From Lysobacter enzymogenes (GTDB lineage: Bacteria; Pseudomonadota; Gammaproteobacteria; Xanthomonadales; Xanthomonadaceae): 64,000 bases of DNA. A program made the position numbers and the translations under genes. The stretch covers positions 3,627,001 to 3,691,000 of the forward strand of contig NZ_CP067395.1 in assembly GCF_017355525.1 (NCBI RefSeq), read 5' to 3'. The notes beneath the pieces were generated by a model. That model saw only the letters and a program-made list of their open reading frames with translations. It searched no databases and was not told the origin of the DNA. Positions 53,847-61,938 of the stretch are shown here, one piece after another (positions within the stretch are counted from its first letter, which is position 1; each line of letters starts with the position of its first letter).

Positions 53847-54434
53847 ATGTCCCTGTCCGCCGTCACCGCCCCGCCGCTGTGGACCCCGCCGCGCTGGATC
53901 TGGCTGCCGCATCCGCACGGCGAACCGGCGCAGCCGCAGGCGCGCGCCTGGCTCGCCGCCGAACTCGGCGACCCGGACCTGCAAGTGGCGCGCGACGGCC
54001 GCCAGCGTCCGCACCTGCTGCCGCCGCACCAGGGCTGGGACTGCAACTGGAGCCACAGCGGCGACCGCCTGCTGGTGGCGCTGGGCCGCGGCGGCCGGGT
54101 CGGCGTCGACCTGGAGCGGCTGCACCGGCGCCCGCGCGCGCTGGAGGTGGCCAAGCGCTACTTCACCGAACGCGAGGCGCAGTGGCTGGCGGCGCAGGAC
54201 GATCGCGATCTGGCGTTCCTGCGGCTGTGGTGCGCGAAGGAAGCCGTGCTCAAGGCGCACGGGCACGGGCTGTCGTTCGGGCTGCACCGGCTGCGCCTGG
54301 AACCGGCGGCCGACGGGTTGCGGCTGGTGGAATGCGATGCGGAGCTGGGCGTGCCGGAGCAGTGGCGGCTGCTGGAGATCGCACCGGGGCCCGGATACCT
54401 GGGCGCGCTGGCGTGGCGGATGGAGCCGCTGTAG
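53847..54434 (+). CDS. 4'-phosphopantetheinyl transferase (Sfp type)
   Basis: 195 residues. It transfers phosphopantetheine from CoA to carrier proteins. Magnesium-binding GVDLE (Asp88, Glu90) and the [12 protein letters not shown] motif (Trp128, Lys131, Glu132) are intact, with NWSHSG near residue 67. The start is ATG 53847; its TAG stop lies in the GTAGG core of a family 1 repeat. Divergent from an AMP-ligase, so the two may serve one carrier-protein pathway. Confidence 0.93.
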   Translation: MSLSAVTAPPLWTPPRWIWLPHPHGEPAQPQARAWLAAELGDPDLQVARDGRQRPHLLPPHQGWDCNWSHSGDRLLVALGRGGRVGVDLERLHRRPRALEVAKRYFTEREAQWLAAQDDRDLAFLRLWCAKEAVLKAHGHGLSFGLHRLRLEPAADGLRLVECDAELGVPEQWRLLEIAPGPGYLGALAWRMEPL

Positions 54435-54528
54435 GGGCGGCGCGAGCCGCGGCTGCGGGGTTTTCGATGGCGCCGAGACTTTCGCCGTAGCGGGATTTTC
54501 GCGGTCGCGGCTCGCGCCGCTCCTACAA
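54430..54528 (+). repeat. Inverted pair of family 1 REP repeats
   Basis: Plus-orientation copy (about 54430-54459, diverged) starts inside the phosphopantetheinyl transferase stop codon. A minus-orientation copy is at 54500-54528. Together they occupy most of the gap before rsmG. Confidence 0.8.
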
Positions 54529-54567
54529 CAAGCTTCGGCCATCGCGCATTCGGCGATAATCGCCGCG

Positions 54568-55233
54568 ATGAACGCTCCCACTTCCCTACCGCCCGGCCTG
54601 CGCGGCGAGCTCGAGGCCGGCCTGTCCGCGCTCGCGCTCGACCCGGCGCTGGCGACGCCGCTGCTGGACTACCTGGCCCTGCTGGCGCGCTGGAACCGCA
54701 CCTACAACCTCACCGCGGTGCGCGACCCGCACGAGATGGTCGGCAAGCACCTGCTCGATTCGCTGGCCATGCACCGCTACGCCGAGGCCCTCGCGGCGCG
54801 CGGCGGCGCGCTGGCCGACCTCGGCACCGGCGCCGGCCTGCCCGGCATCCCGTTGTCGATCGTCAAGCCGGGCCTGCGCGTGACCCTGGTCGAGAGCAAC
54901 GGCAAGAAGGCCCGCTTCATGCGCGAGGCGCTGCGCCAGCTCGGGCTCAGGCACGCGCGGGTGGCCGAATCGCGGATCGAGGCCTTCGCCGAGCCGGGCG
55001 CCTACGACGCCATCACCGCGCGCGCCCTGGCCACGCTGCCGCTGATCCTGGAACTCGGCGGGCACCTGCTCAAGCCCGGCGGGGTGCTGCTGGCGATGAA
55101 GGGCGTGCGCCCGGACGAGGAAATCGCCGCCCTGCCCGCGGGCTGGGAGCTGCGCGCGGTCGAGCCGATGGCGGTGCCGGGGCTGGCCGCGGAGCGGCAT
55201 ATGGTGGTGATCGGGCGGGTCGGCGAGGGCTGA
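54568..55233 (+). CDS. rsmG: 16S rRNA (guanine-527-N7) methyltransferase RsmG
   Basis: 221 residues. Rossmann-fold methyltransferase using SAM to methylate G527 of 16S rRNA. Motifs: [29 protein letters not shown] and ITARALATL. Start at ATG 54568. It precedes parA and parB, the usual neighbourhood of this gene in many bacteria. Loss of RsmG alters streptomycin response in other species (established knowledge). Confidence 0.95.
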   Translation: MNAPTSLPPGLRGELEAGLSALALDPALATPLLDYLALLARWNRTYNLTAVRDPHEMVGKHLLDSLAMHRYAEALAARGGALADLGTGAGLPGIPLSIVKPGLRVTLVESNGKKARFMREALRQLGLRHARVAESRIEAFAEPGAYDAITARALATLPLILELGGHLLKPGGVLLAMKGVRPDEEIAALPAGWELRAVEPMAVPGLAAERHMVVIGRVGEG

Positions 55234-55300
55234 TCCGGGCGGCGGACGCCGGGCGCGGCGACGGCGATCTGCGCTGCGGCCTGCGCGGTAGCGGAATTGG

Positions 55301-55330
55301 CGCGGTCGCGGCTTGCGCCGCTCCTGCAGG
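55301..55330 (-). repeat. REP-like repeat, family 1
   Basis: Minus-orientation copy in the 272-bp gap between rsmG and parA; the rest of the gap shows no gene. Confidence 0.8.
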
Positions 55331-55505
55331 GGGCTGCGGCTACCATACGGCGGCCGGGCGGAACGTCCGGCGCCACGCGCCGCCCCAGGACGCCCCAAGC
55401 GCGCGGCGGCCGGGGCGGGCATAATCCCCTGTCCGGTCGGCGCCACGCGCCGCCGGCATCGTCAGCTTCTTCTTTATTCACTCCGCAACCGCAGGGACGA
55501 GCCGC

Positions 55506-56324
55506 ATGGCCCGCATCATCGCCGTCGCCAATCAGAAAGGCGGGGTCGGCAAGACCACCACCGCGGTCAACCTGGCCGCCGCGCTGGCCGGCGCGCCCAA
55601 GCGCGTGCTGCTGGTCGACCTGGACCCGCAGGGCAACGCCACGATGGGCAGCGGCATCGACAAGCGCCAGCTCGAGGACTCGGTCTGCGACGTGCTGCTG
55701 GGCGAGGCCGACGCCGCCGCCACGATCGTGCAGGCGCCGGAAAGCTTCGACCTGTTGCCGGGCAATATCGACCTCACCGCGGCCGAAATCCGCCTGATGA
55801 ACGAAGATGCGCGCGAGCAGCGGCTCAAGCGCGCGCTCGAACCGCTGCGCGCGAACTACGACTTCATCATCATCGACTGCCCGCCGGCGCTGTCGCTGCT
55901 GACCTTGAACGCGCTGACCGCGGCCGATTCGGTGATCGTGCCGATGCAGTGCGAGTACTACGCCCTGGAAGGCCTCAGCGCGCTGGTCGAGACCATCGAT
56001 GCGCTCAAGGCCCAGCTGAACCCTTCACTCGAAATCGAAGGCGTGTTGCGCACCATGTTCGACGTGCGCAACAACCTCGCCAACGCCGTCTCCGCCGACC
56101 TCACCGCCCACTTCGGCGACCGGGTCTTCCGCACGATCGTGCCGCGCAACGTGCGTCTGGCCGAAGCGCCGAGCTACGGCCAGAGCATCGTCGGCTACGA
56201 CCGCGCCAGCCGCGGCGGCATCGCCTACCTGGGCCTGGCCGGCGAAGTGCTGCGCCGCCAGCGCGAGCGCGATCAGGCCGCCGCCAAGACCGCGCGCAGC
56301 GCCACCGCGGAGACCCCGGCATGA
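55506..56324 (+). CDS. parA: Chromosome-partitioning ATPase ParA (Soj)
   Basis: 272 residues. Deviant Walker A KGGVGKTT at residues 11-18, DLDPQGNATMGSG and IIDCPPALSLLTLNAL (Walker B region) show an intact Soj-type ATPase without an N-terminal helix-turn-helix, the chromosomal form. It moves ParB-bound origin DNA. Start at ATG 55506; its stop overlaps the parB start (ATGA). Confidence 0.96.
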   Translation: MARIIAVANQKGGVGKTTTAVNLAAALAGAPKRVLLVDLDPQGNATMGSGIDKRQLEDSVCDVLLGEADAAATIVQAPESFDLLPGNIDLTAAEIRLMNEDAREQRLKRALEPLRANYDFIIIDCPPALSLLTLNALTAADSVIVPMQCEYYALEGLSALVETIDALKAQLNPSLEIEGVLRTMFDVRNNLANAVSADLTAHFGDRVFRTIVPRNVRLAEAPSYGQSIVGYDRASRGGIAYLGLAGEVLRRQRERDQAAAKTARSATAETPA

Positions 56325-57238
56325 GCAATCCCGCCAAGAAGCGCGGCCTCGGCCGCGGCCTGGAAGCCTTGCTCGGCCCCAAGGCCGCCGCCGAAGCGCC
56401 GACCCTGGTCGAAGCCCAGCCCGGCGACCTGCTGCGGCACCTGCCGGTCGATTCGCTGAGCGCCGGCAAGTACCAGCCGCGCAAGCACTGGGACGAGGAA
56501 AAGCTCGCCGAGCTGGCCGAGTCGATCAAGGCCCAGGGCGTGATCCAGCCGATCGTCGTGCGCGAGATCGGCGAACGCGGCGGCAAGACCTACGAAATCA
56601 TCGCCGGCGAACGCCGCTGGCGCGCCTCGCGCCTGGCCGGGCTGGCCGAGATCCCGGTGGTCATCCGCGAAGTCGACGACCGCACCGTGGTCGCGATGGC
56701 GCTGATCGAGAACATCCAGCGCGAAGACCTCAACCCGCTCGAAGAAGCGCAGGCGCTGACCCGCCTGATCGACGAATTCGACCTCACCCACGCCCAGGCC
56801 GCCGAGGCCGTGGGCCGCTCGCGCGCGGCGGTGTCGAACCTGCTGCGCCTGCTCGAGCTGCCGGGCGAGATCCGGGTGCTGGTGGAGACCCGTTCGCTGG
56901 AAATGGGGCACGCGCGCGCGCTGCTGACCCTGGCGCCGCAGGCCGCGATCGCCCTGGCCCGCCAGGCCGCCGAGCTCGGCTGGTCGGTGCGCGACGTCGA
57001 ACATCGCGTGCAGCAGCTCGCCGCCGGCAAGATCCCGGTGTCCGGCAAGCCCAAGCCGGCCAAACTCAAGCCGCAGGCCGACATCGTGACCCTGGAGCGC
57101 GAGCTGTCGGAATCGCTCAACACCAAGGTCAACGTGCTGCACGGCCGCGGCGGCAAGGGCCGGCTGGTGATCCACTACACCGACCTGGATTCGCTCGAAG
57201 GCGTGCTGGAAAAGCTGCGCGGCAAGGTCGAGGCTTAA
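56321..57238 (+). CDS. parB: Chromosome-partitioning protein ParB
   Basis: 305 residues. The N-terminal ParA-contact segment (KKRGLGRGLEALLG), CTP-binding ParB/Srx domain (GERRWRASRLAG, ENIQREDLNPLEEA), central helix-turn-helix (THAQAAEAVGRSRAAVSNLL) and C-terminal dimer domain are all present. The start overlaps the parA stop. No palindromic parS site of the usual kind was found in this window. Confidence 0.96.
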   Translation: MSNPAKKRGLGRGLEALLGPKAAAEAPTLVEAQPGDLLRHLPVDSLSAGKYQPRKHWDEEKLAELAESIKAQGVIQPIVVREIGERGGKTYEIIAGERRWRASRLAGLAEIPVVIREVDDRTVVAMALIENIQREDLNPLEEAQALTRLIDEFDLTHAQAAEAVGRSRAAVSNLLRLLELPGEIRVLVETRSLEMGHARALLTLAPQAAIALARQAAELGWSVRDVEHRVQQLAAGKIPVSGKPKPAKLKPQADIVTLERELSESLNTKVNVLHGRGGKGRLVIHYTDLDSLEGVLEKLRGKVEA

Positions 57239-57656
57239 GCCTCGCGGGCGGGCTTCGGGCCCGGGCCGCCGCGCTTTCTGCAAGAAGTCCTCGACGCGAG
57301 GTTTCCCGCGCGTTTGCGGCAGGGCCTCAGGCCCGACGCCTTCCGATCCGGCTGCGATCTAAGGCGCCCGCTCGGCGGCGCCCGACCGCGCCGCCCCGCC
57401 ATCTCCTTCAGCTCGCTGAACCGAGTACCGGCTCGGTCGTTTCCCCCTAGCCTGATCGCGCCGCCCTAGCGGCCGCCTCCGTGTTTTGTCGACCGTAACG
57501 ACACCGGATCGCGAGGGGTTCCACTAAACTTGCGCCACCGTCCCCCGCCGCCTGCCCTGCCGGATCCCGTCCGGCCGGGCGCTGGGCGTCGCCGGTGCGG
57601 TAGGCAGTTTCAGAAATTCAGGCACTGAAAAATCCACCGAGCAAGGAGATGCAACG
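57239..57656. other. 418-bp gap after parB
   Basis: Holds a degenerate family 2 repeat near 57314 (GCAGGGCCTCAGGCCCGACG) and, close to its right end, the strong ribosome binding site of the next gene (AAGGAG at about 57642). No gene is visible; the low-complexity C-rich part shows no clear promoter. Confidence 0.6.
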
Positions 57657-58082
57657 ATGAAATGGATGGCCGCCGCCGCGCTGATGCTGGCCCCGGTCCT
57701 GGCCTGGGCGCAAACCGGCACCTGCCCGGCGCTCAAGAACCCGGACATGAAGTGGAACCAGCGCCAGGGCGACAACTACACCCTGTGCTACATCGAACTG
57801 CCCGGCAGCGTCAGCACCGGTTTCGGCATCTATGTCGGCCACCGCACGTTCAAGCCGGACAAGAAGGCCAAAGCCGAGAAGGGCGCGGTCGGCACCCAGC
57901 AGGTGCAGTGGTACACCAAGGCCACCCCGGGCAACGCGCGTCCGTACTCGCGCGAAGCGATGATCGTGATCCCCGGCGACAAGCCCAAGAGCAAGCTCAA
58001 GGTCTACGCCTGGATCGACGCGGCCACCGCCGAACAGCTGAGCCAGGCCACCGCGATCGCCAAGCAGGTGGCGCTGAACTGA
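57657..58082 (+). CDS. Small secreted protein of unknown function
   Basis: 141 residues. Clear signal peptide (MKWMAAAALMLAPVLAWA, cleavage before QTG) and a strong ribosome binding site AAGGAG. The mature part has a Cys pair (CPAL, LCYIEL) and a beta-rich pattern (SVSTGFGIYVGHRTF, REAMIVIPGDK). Not recognised as a named family; export to the periplasm or outside is well supported. Confidence 0.8.
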   Translation: MKWMAAAALMLAPVLAWAQTGTCPALKNPDMKWNQRQGDNYTLCYIELPGSVSTGFGIYVGHRTFKPDKKAKAEKGAVGTQQVQWYTKATPGNARPYSREAMIVIPGDKPKSKLKVYAWIDAATAEQLSQATAIAKQVALN

Positions 58083-58185
58083 GGCCCCGGCCCGGCCGGA
58101 TCCGCGACCGCGACGCGCGTGCAATGCGCGCGTCGCGGGCACGACGGATAATGTGCGCCCGTCCCGACCGCCGGCCTTCCCTCGC

Positions 58186-59151
58186 ATGACCATCCTCGTC
58201 ACCGGCGCCGCCGGCTTCATCGGCGCCAACGTCTGCCGCGCGCTGCGCGCCCAGGGCCGCGCCGTGGTCGGCCTGGACAACTACAACGATTACTACGACC
58301 CGCAGATCAAGCGCGACCGCGTCGCCGCGCTGTGTCCGGACGTGGACATCCGCGCGCTCGACCTGACCGACCGCGACGGCCTGGCCGCGCTGTTCGACGA
58401 GTTCGCGTTCGAGCGCGTGGTGCACCTGGCCGCGCAGGCCGGCGTGCGCTACTCGCTGAGCAATCCGCACGCCTACGTCGACAGCAACCTGGTCGGCTTC
58501 GTCAATCTGCTGGAACTGTGCCGCCACCGCGGCGTGCAGCACCTGGCCTACGCCTCGTCCTCGTCGGTGTACGGCGACTCGGCGACGCCTCCGTTCTCGG
58601 AAGACCAGCGCATCGACAAGCCGCGCTCGCTGTACGCGGCGACCAAGGCCGCCAACGAGCTGATGGCCTACACCTACGCCCAGCTGTACGGCCTGCGCGC
58701 GACCGGCCTGCGCTTCTTCACCGTGTACGGCCCGTGGGGCAGGCCGGACATGGCGCCGCTGCTGTTCTCGCGCGCGGTCCTGGCCGGGCGCCCGATCGAG
58801 GTGTTCAACCACGGCAAGATGCGCCGCGACTTCACCTACATCGACGACATCGTCGCCGGCGTCATCGGCGCGCTCGACCACCCGTCCGAAGCGGTCCCGC
58901 CGCACCGCGTGTTCAACCTCGGCAACCACACCCCGGTCGAGCTGGAGCGTTTCATCCAGGTCATCGCCGACGCCGCCGGCCGGCCGGCGCAGAAGGTCTA
59001 CAAGCCGATGCAGCCCGGCGACATGGTCGAAACCATGGCCGACACCGCGCTCGCCCGGGCCGCGTTCGGCTTCGAGCCGGCGACCTCGATCGAGGCCGGG
59101 CTGCCCGGCGTGGTCGCCTGGTGCCGCGACTATTTCGGCGACAATGCTTGA
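58186..59151 (+). CDS. NAD-dependent epimerase, UDP-glucuronate 4-epimerase type
   Basis: 321 residues. Extended SDR epimerase: TGAAGFIGANV at the N-terminus, catalytic YAATKAANEL, and NDYYDPQIK, the hallmark of the CapI/GAE branch that converts UDP-glucuronate to UDP-galacturonate. Start at ATG 58186. A glycosyltransferase gene follows 231 bp later, consistent with a surface-polysaccharide or lipid-A-sugar role. Confidence 0.9.
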   Translation: MTILVTGAAGFIGANVCRALRAQGRAVVGLDNYNDYYDPQIKRDRVAALCPDVDIRALDLTDRDGLAALFDEFAFERVVHLAAQAGVRYSLSNPHAYVDSNLVGFVNLLELCRHRGVQHLAYASSSSVYGDSATPPFSEDQRIDKPRSLYAATKAANELMAYTYAQLYGLRATGLRFFTVYGPWGRPDMAPLLFSRAVLAGRPIEVFNHGKMRRDFTYIDDIVAGVIGALDHPSEAVPPHRVFNLGNHTPVELERFIQVIADAAGRPAQKVYKPMQPGDMVETMADTALARAAFGFEPATSIEAGLPGVVAWCRDYFGDNA

Positions 59152-59382
59152 AGTTCGGCTGTTTTCCAGACCTGGGGCGGGTTTTTAGCCGCACTACGGT
59201 GGCCCGTGACGATTCCGACCGAATCTGAACACCGGCGCAGGTAAGCTCCGCGGTTTGCGCCGGCGGCCGGGCTGCGCACAATGAATCGTTAAACCCGGCG
59301 CGGCAGGCTTGCGTCTCAGGCGCTCCTGCGGCATATCGCGCATGCCCGCCGGACCTCCCCCGAATTCCCTCGAGTTCCATCC

Positions 59383-60108
59383 ATGACCCAAACCCCACAA
59401 CTGTCGGTCGTCGTTCCGGTGTTCAACGAACAGGACAACGTCGCGCCCCTGGTCCAGGAAATCACCACCGCGCTGCGCGGCGTGGCCGATTTCGAGATCG
59501 TCTATGTGGACGACCATTCGCGCGACGGCACCCTGGCGGCGCTGGAAGCGCTGAAAGCCGGCGTACCCGAGCTGCGCGTGCTGCACCACGTAACCCAGAG
59601 CGGGCAGAGCACCGCGGTGCGCAACGGGGTCAAGGCCGCGCGCGGCGCCTGGATCGCGACCCTCGACGGCGACGGCCAGAACGACCCGGCCGACATTCCC
59701 AAGCTGCTGGCCAAGCGCGCCGAATCGGCGCCGCAGTTCAAGCTGTTCGCCGGCTGGCGGGTCAACCGCCAGGACTCCGGCAGCAAGCGCTGGGCGTCGA
59801 AGTGGGCCAACGCGATCCGCAGCCGCATGCTGCGCGACGACACCCCCGACACCGGCTGCGGCATCAAGCTGTTCGAGCGCGCCGCGTTCCTGGAACTGCC
59901 GTACTTCGACCACATGCACCGCTACCTGCCGGCGCTGATGCAACGCGCCGGCTACCAGACCGTCAGCGTACCGGTGAACCACCGCGCGCGCGGCGCCGGC
60001 GTGTCCAAGTACAACAACCTCAACCGCGCCCTGGTCGGCATCAGCGACCTGCGCGGCGTGGCCTGGCTGATCCGCCGCGGCAAGCTGACCCAGATCGTCG
60101 AACGCTGA
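59383..60108 (+). CDS. GT2-family polyprenyl-phosphate sugar transferase
   Basis: 241 residues, dolichyl-phosphate-mannosyltransferase-like GT-A fold: PVFNEQDNV, YVDDHSRDGT and the metal site DGDGQNDP. No C-terminal membrane anchors are present, unlike many relatives. It lies 8 bp before a LAB_N gene, a combination found in proteobacteria for making undecaprenyl-phosphate sugars used to modify lipid A or similar glycolipids. Sugar unknown. Confidence 0.9.
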   Translation: MTQTPQLSVVVPVFNEQDNVAPLVQEITTALRGVADFEIVYVDDHSRDGTLAALEALKAGVPELRVLHHVTQSGQSTAVRNGVKAARGAWIATLDGDGQNDPADIPKLLAKRAESAPQFKLFAGWRVNRQDSGSKRWASKWANAIRSRMLRDDTPDTGCGIKLFERAAFLELPYFDHMHRYLPALMQRAGYQTVSVPVNHRARGAGVSKYNNLNRALVGISDLRGVAWLIRRGKLTQIVER

Positions 60109-60116
60109 GCGCCGCC

Positions 60117-60452
60117 ATGGACTTGATGAATTCCCCGATCGGGTGGCTGGCCTGGACCGGCCTGCACATGTCGCCGTGGAAGCTGATCGGCCTGATCGGC
60201 GCGCTGATGTTCGGCGGCCGCTGGCTGGTCCAGTTCGTCGCCAGCAAGCGCGCGGGCAAGCCGGTGATCCCGCGGGTGTTCTGGTACATGAGCCTGATCG
60301 GCAGCGCGATGACCCTGAGCTACTTCCTGTTCTCGCAAAAGCAGGACTCGGTCGGGGTGATCCAGAACCTGTTCCCGGCGTTCACCGCGGCCTACAGCCT
60401 GTACCTGGACATCAAGCACCGCGGCTGGCGCCGCGACCGCGCCAGCCACTGA
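60117..60452 (+). CDS. LAB_N-family small membrane protein
   Basis: 111 residues with three to four membrane segments (WKLIGLIGALMFGGRWLVQF, FWYMSLIGSAMTLSYFLF, LFPAFTAAYSLYLDI). This is the lipid-A-disaccharide-synthase N-terminal-like family that accompanies GT2 enzymes. The start is ATG 60117, 8 bp after the transferase. Probably acts with it in the inner membrane. Confidence 0.9.
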   Translation: MDLMNSPIGWLAWTGLHMSPWKLIGLIGALMFGGRWLVQFVASKRAGKPVIPRVFWYMSLIGSAMTLSYFLFSQKQDSVGVIQNLFPAFTAAYSLYLDIKHRGWRRDRASH

Positions 60453-60468
60453 GCCGGCGCCCGCGGGG

Positions 60469-60867
60469 CTAGTCGAGCTGCTCGCACCCGGGCGGCACCA
60501 CGACCCAGGCATGGCGGCGTTCGCCGTACACCGAGACCTGCGGCGGCGGCGGAAACGCCGGATCGGCGAACGCGCCGGCCGCGACCAGGACGATGCCGGG
60601 CAGCGCCTCGGGCCGCCAGAACACGGTCGAGCCGCAGTGCGGGCAGAAACCGAAACGGGCCCGGTTGCCGCTGTCGCCGGCCTTGACGAACTCTCGCGTC
60701 TCGCCCTGCACCGCGACCGAGGCTTCGGGATAGCGCACCTGATAGCTGAACGCGCTGCCGGTGCGGCGCTGGCAGGCCAGGCAGTGGCAGATCGAGATCC
60801 GCAGCGGTTCGCCCTCGCAGGCCAGGCTCAGCTGGCCGCAGGCGCAGGAAGCGGTGCGACGGGTCAT
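60469..60867 (-). CDS. GFA-family protein (glutathione-dependent formaldehyde-activating enzyme-like)
   Basis: 132 residues. Zinc-binding Cys pattern CACGQL, CHCLAC and CPHCGS is complete, with RFGFCPHCGSTVFW, as in the GFA superfamily. The family name comes from an enzyme now known not to be required for formaldehyde; most members have unknown function. Start at ATG 60867. Confidence 0.88.
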   Translation of the reverse strand: MTRRTASCACGQLSLACEGEPLRISICHCLACQRRTGSAFSYQVRYPEASVAVQGETREFVKAGDSGNRARFGFCPHCGSTVFWRPEALPGIVLVAAGAFADPAFPPPPQVSVYGERRHAWVVVPPGCEQLD

Positions 60868-60937
60868 GGCGCTCGTCCTCGACGGGGTGGTCCGCCGCCG
60901 GAGTATGGCGCCGGGCCGCGTCGCATGGGCCAAGTGC

Positions 60938-60966
60938 TTGTTCCGGCTTGTAATTGCCGGCATAAT
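60938..60966 (+). promoter_or_regulatory. Sigma-70 promoter for rpmB-rpmG
   Basis: TTGTTC (60938-60943), 17 bp, CATAAT (60961-60966). Predicted start about 60973 leaves a leader of some 180 bases before rpmB, long enough for regulation, although no known ribosomal-protein binding fold was identified. Confidence 0.7.
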
Positions 60967-61152
60967 GCGCGGCTCGCTGTGTCCGGCCGCCTCTCGAGGC
61001 GTCACCGGGCGGCCCCGGAAGCGCGATTCCGGACCGCCACGTGCAGCGGAAATTCCACCTGTATCGCGCGGTGCAAGCGTCTTCATCGATGCCGGCATCG
61101 GGGCCGCCGCCTCCCTGGCCAAGGGAAGCATCCAACCTTTTAGAGGTGCGCA

Positions 61153-61389
61153 ATGTCCCGCGTATGCCAAGTTACGGGCAAGCGAACGACGACCGGCAAC
61201 AACGTCTCGCATGCCATGAACAAAACCCGCCGCCGTTTCCTCCCCAACCTGCACGAGCGCCGTTTCTGGGTCGCCAGTGAGAACCGTTGGGTGAAGCTGC
61301 GCGTTTCCGCCCACGCCCTGCGCACCATCGACAAGAACGGCATCGACTCCGTTCTCGCCGAGCTGCGCGCCCGCGGCGAAAAGATCTAA
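61153..61389 (+). CDS. rpmB: 50S ribosomal protein L28
   Basis: 78 residues, typical length. Family marks: [26 protein letters not shown] and [11 protein letters not shown]. Preceded by GAGGTG. It is followed 12 bp later by rpmG, the standard L28-L33 operon. Confidence 0.97.
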   Translation: MSRVCQVTGKRTTTGNNVSHAMNKTRRRFLPNLHERRFWVASENRWVKLRVSAHALRTIDKNGIDSVLAELRARGEKI

Positions 61390-61401
61390 GGAGGATCGAC
61401 C

Positions 61402-61566
61402 ATGGCTTCCAAGCGCGACAAGATCCGCCTGATCTCGACGGCGAACACCGGTCACTTCTACACGACCGACAAGAACAAGAAGAACACCCCGGCCAAGATG
61501 GAGATCAAGAAGTACGATCCCGTCGTCCGTAAGCACGTGATCTACAAGGAAGGCAAGATCAAGTGA
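61402..61566 (+). CDS. rpmG: 50S ribosomal protein L33
   Basis: 54 residues; starts at ATG 61402 after a strong AAGGAGGATCG site. Sequence begins [17 protein letters not shown] and ends with KEGKIK. It lacks the CxxC pairs of the zinc-binding (C+) form, so it is the C-minus type common in gammaproteobacteria. The stop codon is the first base pair of a 51-bp dyad (61564-61614). Confidence 0.97.
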   Translation: MASKRDKIRLISTANTGHFYTTDKNKKNTPAKMEIKKYDPVVRKHVIYKEGKIK

Positions 61567-61614
61567 CGCAATGGCGCGTTCGCGCCTAGCGCGAACGCCT
61601 TTGCCATTGCGTCA
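61564..61614 (+). other. Two-part dyad directly after rpmG
   Basis: Outer arms TGACGCAATGGC (61564-61575) and GCCATTGCGTCA (61603-61614) enclose inner arms GCGTTCGCGC (61576-61585) and GCGCGAACGC (61589-61598), loop CTA, with a CTTT bulge. It begins with the rpmG stop codon. No T-run follows directly; it may stabilise the mRNA end or be a REP-like relic. Confidence 0.75.
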
Positions 61615-61637
61615 TCCCCGCGAAAGCGGGGATCCAG
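61610..61637 (+). mobile_element. Half copy of the MITE-like terminal repeat
   Basis: One 28-bp end of the element seen at 46120 and 63609, with a single mismatch. The other end is missing, so this is a solo end left by deletion or excision. Confidence 0.75.
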
Positions 61638-61651
61638 AGCCTTCAGAAGCG

Positions 61652-61678
61652 AACCCGCCTACATGGCGGGTTTTCTTT
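61652..61678 (+). terminator. Rho-independent terminator of rpmB-rpmG
   Basis: AACCCGCC (61652-61659) pairs perfectly with GGCGGGTT (61665-61672) over TACAT, followed by TTCTTTT. About 85 bp after the rpmG stop. Confidence 0.85.
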
Positions 61679-61726
61679 TGCGCGGATTTCGCCGAGGCAT
61701 CCGGCTTGCGCGGCGAACGGCGACTC

Positions 61727-61895
61727 CGCGGTCGCGGCTCGCGCCGCTCCTACAGGCAGCGCTCGCCGCAACGCAGCGACCACGACGCCGCCACGAACGC
61801 GAGAGGGACTCCAACCCGACGCCTTCGCCCCGATCGCCGCGCCCCCACGGCGCGGCGATCCGAACCCAAAGCGTCGGGACCGAAGTCCCTCCCGC
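61727..61895. repeat. Family 1 and family 2 repeats in the rpmG-protease gap
   Basis: Family 1 minus-orientation copy at 61727-61756. Family 2 copies at about 61800-61826 (plus) and 61867-61895 (minus, reading CGGGACCGAAGTCCCTCCCG) form an inverted pair. No gene is visible in 61679-61938. Confidence 0.75.
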
Positions 61896-61938
61896 AACCG
61901 CGATCCCACCGACGCCTACGCGCGCCGGCTCCGCCGCA

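Noticed and set aside
61564..61614. A small RNA or tRNA-like structure after rpmG
   Set aside because: The stem pattern does not fit a tRNA and there is no separate promoter; it is better called a dyad.
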